The notes below the pieces were generated by a model, which did not search any database, was not told where the DNA came from, and saw nothing but the letters and a program-made list of their open reading frames with translations. From CAG-390 sp964384555 (GTDB lineage Bacteria > Bacillota > Clostridia > Oscillospirales > CAG-272), in the NCBI GenBank assembly GCA_964384555.1, contig CAYLLA010000002.1, forward strand, positions 1 through 64,000: a DNA stretch of 64,000 nt. Direction: 5' to 3'. Shown here piece after piece: positions 59,477-64,000 of the stretch. The first letter of the stretch is position 1. Each line of letters starts with the position of its first letter. The position numbers and the translations under genes were made by a program.

Positions 59477-61009
59477 TCATTGACCCGTCATCGCCTCGTT
59501 TATCTTTTTGATGCTTGCGTTCATAACGGATGCGATGGACTTTGCATTGCGCGCCCAACCGGAGGCCGTGTTGTTTTTAACGGCATTGCGGAAGGGGGCG
59601 TAGGAGTTATTGGCAAGAGGTGTGGTGAATATACGTCCAAGGTCCATAACGACCGTGCGCTTTATCATGTCATACATCACGCTGTCGTCGGGGCTTTCGG
59701 AATAGCGTATCTTCATCGACTGCTCAAACAGTGCGGGTGTTACTCTGCGGTAGCCCTCGGATCCCATGCATTCAAGCACGGCGGCGGCCGCATCGGCATC
59801 ACGTGCCTTTACTGATACCGAGTAAAGCGTGTAGGGGAATGCCATGCAGGTCTTGTATTCCGTCTGGTTAAGATCGTATTTCGGTATGGGCAGGAGGCCG
59901 TATTTAAAGCTTTCGGATCCGTCCTTGAGAGAGCCGGAGGCTATGTAAACACGGTCGATGGTGAATATCGTCTGCTCGGCAAGGAATGCCTGCACAGAGG
60001 ACTGATTGCTTACCGTGCCCTTGGCGTAAGCGTACCCGCTGGAGTGCAGGAAGTTTGTAACCTTTTCAAGCAGATTTGCGGTCTTCTCTCCTGTATAATC
60101 GGGGGAGATAGCCAGCTCGCCATCGGCGTTTTTGATAACAGAGCCGATATCCGAGCCGATAAAGAATGCATCAAAGTGCAGATCTATCGTTTCAAAGCCG
60201 TAAAAATCGCCGTAGTCAACAAGTCCGTTGCCGTTATCGTCGCGATAAATGCCTTGGCACAGCTCGATCAGCTTATCGATAGTCCACTTGCCCTCGTTTG
60301 CGATGGCGTAAAGATCGGCCACCGTCATATCCGAATGATGATCCACAAACAGGGTCTTGTTAAAGAATGTTGCGTACATCATGTAAAGCATGTTGGTGGA
60401 GATATCGCCGGAGGTGAAGTACAGCTTGCCATTTATCGTTGCGCTGTCGGTAAGGCTTTCCGGCCACCAAGGCTTTTCAAAATCAATGTGATCGAGCGCC
60501 AGCAGGTTTTGGGTAAGACCGTTCATTGCAAGCGTTGCGGCCGTCATGCTGTAGCCGGCAAAGATATCATATCCGCCGCCGGCGGCAACACTGTTTGTAG
60601 CGGCCTCAACAAAGCCCTTTTGATTGTTAAAGTTGCCCTTTGTTCCCACCCAATCGAGGGTAACGCCCAGGCGCTCTTCAACCTTTTTATTGCGCTCTAT
60701 AAGTCTTGAGTTGACGATATTGCCGTCATTTTGATCTTCCTCAATAAAAAACTCGGGGCGCTCAACATCAGACCAGTACAAAAACGTGACTGTGTCGTTT
60801 ATCTTAAGTGTCTCGGGCAGATCGTCATCCACAAAGGCGCTGGTGGTCTCCGGGGTGGCGGGGTCGCTCGTGTTGGGGAGAGTCGTGTCATCGGGGTCGG
60901 GCGTTTGGTCGTTTGCGCAGGCAGTAAAGGTCAGCGCAAGCGTGGTGAGAGTGGCAAGAGCCGCCAGCGCGGCAATGATTCTTTGGAACATCTTTGTACT
61001 TTGCTTCAT
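59477..61009 (-). CDS. Extracellular solute-binding lipoprotein
   Basis: A 510-residue ABC-type substrate-binding lipoprotein of the large sugar/oligosaccharide class. Signal peptide with lipobox FTAC, Cys31. A short Thr/Pro linker is followed by a two-lobe binding fold (INDTVTFLYWSDVERPEFF; KWTIDKLIELCQGIYRDDNG, a common segment of this group; FKYGLLPIPKYD; CMAFPYTLYSVS). No permease or ATPase gene is adjacent, so it is an orphan or serves a transporter elsewhere. It has a perfect promoter and an aggagg site, so expression is probably high. Confidence 0.87.
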   Translation of the reverse strand: MKQSTKMFQRIIAALAALATLTTLALTFTACANDQTPDPDDTTLPNTSDPATPETTSAFVDDDLPETLKINDTVTFLYWSDVERPEFFIEEDQNDGNIVNSRLIERNKKVEERLGVTLDWVGTKGNFNNQKGFVEAATNSVAAGGGYDIFAGYSMTAATLAMNGLTQNLLALDHIDFEKPWWPESLTDSATINGKLYFTSGDISTNMLYMMYATFFNKTLFVDHHSDMTVADLYAIANEGKWTIDKLIELCQGIYRDDNGNGLVDYGDFYGFETIDLHFDAFFIGSDIGSVIKNADGELAISPDYTGEKTANLLEKVTNFLHSSGYAYAKGTVSNQSSVQAFLAEQTIFTIDRVYIASGSLKDGSESFKYGLLPIPKYDLNQTEYKTCMAFPYTLYSVSVKARDADAAAAVLECMGSEGYRRVTPALFEQSMKIRYSESPDDSVMYDMIKRTVVMDLGRIFTTPLANNSYAPFRNAVKNNTASGWARNAKSIASVMNASIKKINEAMTGQ

Positions 61010-61060
61010 GGTACCGTCCTCCTGTGATAAATGGTGGCCTGTGGCCTTGTTACCGATTTA

Positions 61061-61089
61061 ATTATACAGTGTTTTAAATGGATTGTCAA
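61061..61089 (-). promoter_or_regulatory. Consensus promoter of the solute-binding protein
   Basis: On the minus strand TTGACA, 17 bp, TATAAT, a perfect match. Confidence 0.87.
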
Positions 61090-61163
61090 TACCTGCAATA
61101 TATAAAATAAACTTATCCTTTAATGCTCTCGCGGGGGAGTGCGGGTGCGCGGTCTGCGTGCCT

Positions 61164-61919
61164 TTATGCCGCGAGCATGTCAAGCGCAGCGGTAACTATG
61201 TTCATGGCGCCGCTGACGGCCATGAAGATATAAACGTATTTTTTGATCTTTTTGCCGTCAAGACGGTCAAATACCCGCCCGCCGAGCCAAAGCCCCAGCG
61301 CCATGCCGATAACGCCGACCGCAAAATAAACGATCACGTTTTTGGTAACAAAGCCGGCGGCCACCTTGACGCATATCGAGTAGATATTGGATATCGTAAA
61401 GTAGGCCTGTATCGTGGCCATATAGTGCTTTGTATCCTGCTCGGATTCCATATAGTATATAACAACGGGAGGTCCGCCCATTGAAAACAGACCGCCGAGA
61501 ATGCCGGAAAGGCAGCCGCAAATCAGTCCGCCGTACCATGTGGGGCGGATATGTATCTTTTTTGAAAATACCAAAAAGTAAATGCTCAGCAGTATCAGTG
61601 CCGCACCAAGCAGCATGCGCAGCAGTGCATCCCCCTGACCCTTCATAAAGTTGACGGTGATAAAAATAAACGCCATGTTGCCGATCATGGGGAAGACGAG
61701 ATTCTTCCAGTTGATGTCGCGGAACATCCTTGCCGCAACGGCAAGCGACATCAGCATCGAAAGCATGGTGCTGAGCGCGTTTGCCTCGGTGTAGAGGGGC
61801 AAAACATAGGGGAGGAACGTCATGGCAAAAATGCCGAAACCAAACCCCGACACACGCTGAATAAAGCATGCGCCAAAGGCAATGAGTGCTATAAGGATCA
61901 GTTGCAGAGAGGTGTCCAT
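61164..61919 (-). CDS. TauE/SafE-family membrane exporter
   Basis: A 251-residue protein with about eight hydrophobic spans and the family's duplicated motif: ACFIQRVSGFGFGIFAM in the first half and GGLFSMGGPPVVIYYM in the second. Members move sulfite, sulfoacetate or related organic anions, or have unknown cargo. It is a single gene; no sulfur-metabolism gene lies nearby to suggest the substrate. Confidence 0.88.
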   Translation of the reverse strand: MDTSLQLILIALIAFGACFIQRVSGFGFGIFAMTFLPYVLPLYTEANALSTMLSMLMSLAVAARMFRDINWKNLVFPMIGNMAFIFITVNFMKGQGDALLRMLLGAALILLSIYFLVFSKKIHIRPTWYGGLICGCLSGILGGLFSMGGPPVVIYYMESEQDTKHYMATIQAYFTISNIYSICVKVAAGFVTKNVIVYFAVGVIGMALGLWLGGRVFDRLDGKKIKKYVYIFMAVSGAMNIVTAALDMLAA

Positions 61920-61973
61920 CTTTGTGTGCTCTTTTCAAAAAAGATATATATGAATATAAAAAACATATAACTT

Positions 61974-62002
61974 ATTTTAACACAATTCGCACGCCGTGTC
62001 AA
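61974..62002 (-). promoter_or_regulatory. Promoter of the TauE/SafE gene
   Basis: On the minus strand TTGACA, 17 bp, TAAAAT, 55 bp before the start codon. Confidence 0.78.
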
Positions 62003-62032
62003 GCACGCAAAGCTGTCTTTTTGCCGCGCATG

Positions 62033-62248
62033 TCATGCACTTCGCGGTTGCGGGCGAGGCTCGACCCGGACATACGGGGCGGGATCGGAGAAATAGAAAG
62101 AGCGGATTTCCTCACATCCATCGCCGCTTTTAAGATCCTCATCAGAAAGGATCTCGTCCGGTTCTTTCTCGGTCGGTTCGATGATCTCATCACCCTTTTC
62201 TTGCTGTCCGTAGGTCAATGCTTCCTTGTCATTCATTCGCTTCGTCAT
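62033..62248 (-). CDS. Possible small acidic protein
   Basis: A 71-residue frame (MTKRMNDKEALTYGQQEKGD...) rich in Glu and Asp in the middle and Pro/Arg at the end (RVEPRPQPRSA). It lacks a clear ribosome site and family, and lies downstream of a hairpin after the immunity-like gene. It may be chance. The alternative is an orphan accessory gene of the toxin cassette. Confidence 0.25.
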   Translation of the reverse strand: MTKRMNDKEALTYGQQEKGDEIIEPTEKEPDEILSDEDLKSGDGCEEIRSFYFSDPAPYVRVEPRPQPRSA

Positions 62249-62260
62249 TATATGATCAAA

Positions 62261-62288
62261 GCAGGTGTACCTACTGCGGTACACCTGC
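62261..62288 (-). terminator. Hairpin after the immunity-like gene
   Basis: The 10-bp perfect arms gcaggtgtac / gtacacctgc with an 8-nt loop. The following T run is short, so termination strength is uncertain. Confidence 0.5.
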
Positions 62289-62304
62289 TTCTACCGGTTT
62301 AGAC

Positions 62305-62628
62305 TTACTCTAACGCTTTCAATCTATCTGTTTCAAAATCCTCGATCACAAAACTGCCATCATTGATTGCGTTTAAGCGAGAGACTATTTGTGCGATAAG
62401 ATCAAGCATAACTTCTTTTTCAGCCTTTTCTTTTTCGTGATTAAACCAACAAGGTTGATTATGCGAATCAAACTCGTAATAATCATCAAACATATCGGAA
62501 GCTTGTTTGCAGTAGTTTTGCAGAATTGTATCTTCTTCGATAATTGGCAAATCATCAGTTATGATTCCATCTTCGTATGTCCATATAGGACTGTGTAAAA
62601 ACTCGTTCATGATTTTAATTACAACCAT
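62305..62628 (-). CDS. Putative immunity protein of the adjacent nuclease
   Basis: A 107-residue acidic protein (MNEFLHSPIWTYEDGIITDD; then YCKQASDMFDDYYEFDSHNQ) of no family I can name. Its size, acidity and place directly after a nuclease-toxin gene (start 6 nt after the intact-frame stop of that gene) are typical of immunity proteins to polymorphic toxins. The first Met at 62628 and an internal Met at 62610 (MNEF) are both possible starts; aaagga lies just before the first. Assignment rests on context. Confidence 0.6.
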   Translation of the reverse strand: MVVIKIMNEFLHSPIWTYEDGIITDDLPIIEEDTILQNYCKQASDMFDDYYEFDSHNQPCWFNHEKEKAEKEVMLDLIAQIVSRLNAINDGSFVIEDFETDRLKALE

Positions 62629-62634
62629 AATTAT

Positions 62635-63082
62635 TTATCCTTTCTTTTTTGGATATGCTGAGACAACAAATCCATTCGTGCCCAAACCAGTAATTACATG
62701 GTAGTTGCCCTCATAATAATAGGTTCGTTCATAGCATTCGCGAGATCTTTTTTTTAACAAGCTTGTTATCAATCACTGTGCCCTTGCTAATTACTTTTTC
62801 TAAAAAACTCGGGATCTGATCTCGCGATACTCCAAAAGCTTTTTTAAAATCCACAGCGTGTCCCGGGGTTTGTCCATTACCGTCAAGTATATGCTTCAAG
62901 CCCGCGTATGGACTACCTGTTTCAAGCCACACCGTTTGCCCTGTTTCATCTTGGGTTATGAACACAAGATTCTCTTTGGTGAATTTTACACCGTTTTTCT
63001 CCAAATCTGCAATCAGGGCCTCTGCAACATGGTTTCTTTCACCATTGGTTCTGCCAAATCCGCCGTGATATCCTGTACCCAT
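62635..63082 (-). pseudogene. BECR-fold nuclease (toxin-like), frameshifted at A8
   Basis: A nuclease-like domain of about 148 residues. It begins MGTGYHGGFGRTNGERNHVA, has VWLETGSPYAGLKHILDGNG (the conserved His region of barnase/EndoU/colicin-E5/RelE-type toxins) and DQIPSFLEKVISKGTVID. At the A8 run 62748-62755 the frame ends early (KKKISRML, stop at about 62729). With seven A the frame continues KKRSRECYERTYYYEGNYHV, then ITGLGTNGFVVSAYPKKKG to a stop at 62635, which is the expected end of this toxin class. The start ATG overlaps the DUF4417 stop (TGATG). It may be an inactivated gene, a slippage-controlled gene or a read error. Confidence 0.75.
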
Positions 63083-63747
63083 CAGGCGATCACCGCCTTT
63101 CGACTTTGCATATAGTCACTGTCGAATTGCAGTATTTCTATGCCCATAGCTTTATACTTGGCAAATATGTAATCAGGTGCAGTTCCATATACGACGATTG
63201 CTGTCGGCTCTAATGTATCAACCACATAGTTTAAGCCGTCTTTGAAATATTTTCGCTCGGTCAGTAGCTTTATGCAACCGTGAGAGCCTACTGCAATGAC
63301 ACCATGCTTATTAACGCCTGCACAAGACGCTTCAAATGTTCGTTCATCCCCAAAGCGTATGTTGGGAATGACGGATACGCCATGCTCCTGTAACCAACAA
63401 CCGATTGCTCTGCTTCGGTAAATATTCCATTGTTGCATTACCAATGGCATATCTCTATAGACGCTGAAATCGGGAGAAATAACGCCCTTGAACTTCTTTA
63501 GAATTGGGAGATATTTGTTCGGCCTATTCCATAATCTCTCAAAAACAGCATCGTCCTCGTAGAAATGTACCCAAGCATCATAAGAGGTGTGGTTAATGGC
63601 TTTTGAAAATGCTGTCAGCTTTTCCGGCTTCTTTAGTTCGTTTTTTAAACAAGGGATTTCAAGCGAACTATCATAGGTCGCATTTTTGACTAAAAATGCG
63701 TGAAAAACATCTTTGCACCCACTACGAGTGCAATTTTCTTTTGACAT
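63082..63747 (-). CDS. DUF4417 family protein
   Basis: A 221-residue soluble protein of DUF4417, common on phages and integrative elements of Firmicutes. Landmarks: LTAFSKAINHTSYDAWVHFY near residue 45, ISPDFSVYRDMPLVMQQWNI in the middle, VIPNIRFGDERTFEASCAG, VIAVGSHGCIK and AIVVYGTAPDYIFAKYKAMG. Its biochemical role is unknown to me. Ribosome site aaggagg. It is translationally coupled to the nuclease gene. The low GC of this 2-kb block and of the flank suggests horizontal acquisition. Confidence 0.82.
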   Translation of the reverse strand: MSKENCTRSGCKDVFHAFLVKNATYDSSLEIPCLKNELKKPEKLTAFSKAINHTSYDAWVHFYEDDAVFERLWNRPNKYLPILKKFKGVISPDFSVYRDMPLVMQQWNIYRSRAIGCWLQEHGVSVIPNIRFGDERTFEASCAGVNKHGVIAVGSHGCIKLLTERKYFKDGLNYVVDTLEPTAIVVYGTAPDYIFAKYKAMGIEILQFDSDYMQSRKAVIA

Positions 63748-64000
63748 ATATTATGCCTCCTTATTTGTTGAATTGCAAAATATTTTTGAATTTTTTCGAT
63801 TTTCCTTGCAATTTCTCTCTAGATGTGGCATAATAAATATAGCGACATATTGGATGCTCACATCCAAAGAGAAGGCACGTTGTGAATTGTTGCAGCAATT
63901 TACAATGTGCTTTTTCTTTTTTGCTTTCTTACAATCAAACAACATCACCGTCCTTTCCTTAAATTTATATTTATATTACACAGCTTTATAAAAAAGCTGA
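63748..64000. other. AT-rich leader region at the window edge
   Basis: 253 bp upstream of the DUF4417 gene. It contains an imperfect hairpin (gcacgttgtgaattg / caatttacaatgtgc, 63874-63910) followed on the plus strand by tttttctttttt, so it could end a rightward transcript. On the minus strand aaaggacggtg before an ATG opens a 64-codon Lys/Asn-rich frame that reads through that hairpin. It may be a leader peptide but has no recognisable features. Confidence 0.35.

Overview
The window looks like a chromosomal piece of a moderately GC-rich member of the Clostridia, probably from the Oscillospiraceae/Ruminococcaceae side. Low-GC Gram-positive signs are the strong AGGAGG-type ribosome sites, very many near-perfect TTGACA-17-TATAAT promoters, TTG and GTG starts, a CIRCE operator before groESL, a large Bacillus-type SRP RNA directly before dnaX, a spoVT sporulation regulator, and lipoproteins and surface proteins with Thr/Pro linkers. 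Genus and species cannot be read from the sequence.

Layout. 1-2.8 kb: end of a ribosomal operon (rpoA, rplQ) and hisS. 2.8-10.8 kb: an intergenic repeat, an AGCS amino-acid symporter, groES-groEL, a secreted Thr/Glu/Pro-tailed protein, a ROK glucokinase and an amidohydrolase. 10.7-17.8 kb: a PnuC transporter behind an attenuator-type leader, and a divergent five-gene unit (response regulator, sensor kinase, VTC-domain protein, DUF4956 membrane protein, Cthe_2159-like surface lipoprotein). 18-21 kb: an AT-rich pair (DUF4869 protein and P-loop protein), an acyltransferase, and spoVT. 21.5-30 kb: murA, a DUF3810 membrane protein, an RluA enzyme, an SLH-type surface protein, a membrane-flavodoxin fusion, a hydrolase, a transposon remnant and an FAD enzyme. 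30.2-34 kb: SRP RNA-dnaX-zinc ribbon protein-ybaB-recR. 34-39 kb: an antiporter, a membrane-anchored barnase-like RNase, a small orphan gene, an AAA/DUF4143 ATPase, a cyclase-family enzyme and tRNA-Gln.

39-54.8 kb is a leftward surface-polysaccharide operon of fifteen genes. It opens with a PglE-PglC-PglD-like set, which suggests a diacetamido-sugar (bacillosamine type) at the reducing end. Glycosyltransferases, an EpsG/Wzy-like polymerase, a pyruvyl transferase, an acyltransferase and a Wzx flippase follow. Three of its genes carry simple-sequence repeats inside the coding region. An AGAC tetranucleotide tract of 47 nt sits just after the start of a GT2 gene and leaves it out of frame by one unit. 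An (AT)17 tract breaks the acyltransferase, and one extra AT unit would restore it. An (AT)9 tract lies in the flippase, which is in frame. This is the architecture of slipped-strand phase variation and is the main discovery candidate.

55-64 kb: a large lipoprotein with an 18-bp minisatellite and a metallo-beta-lactamase-fold domain, tyrS, an orphan solute-binding lipoprotein and a TauE exporter. The window closes with an AT-rich DUF4417-nuclease-immunity cassette whose nuclease is frameshifted at an A8 run.
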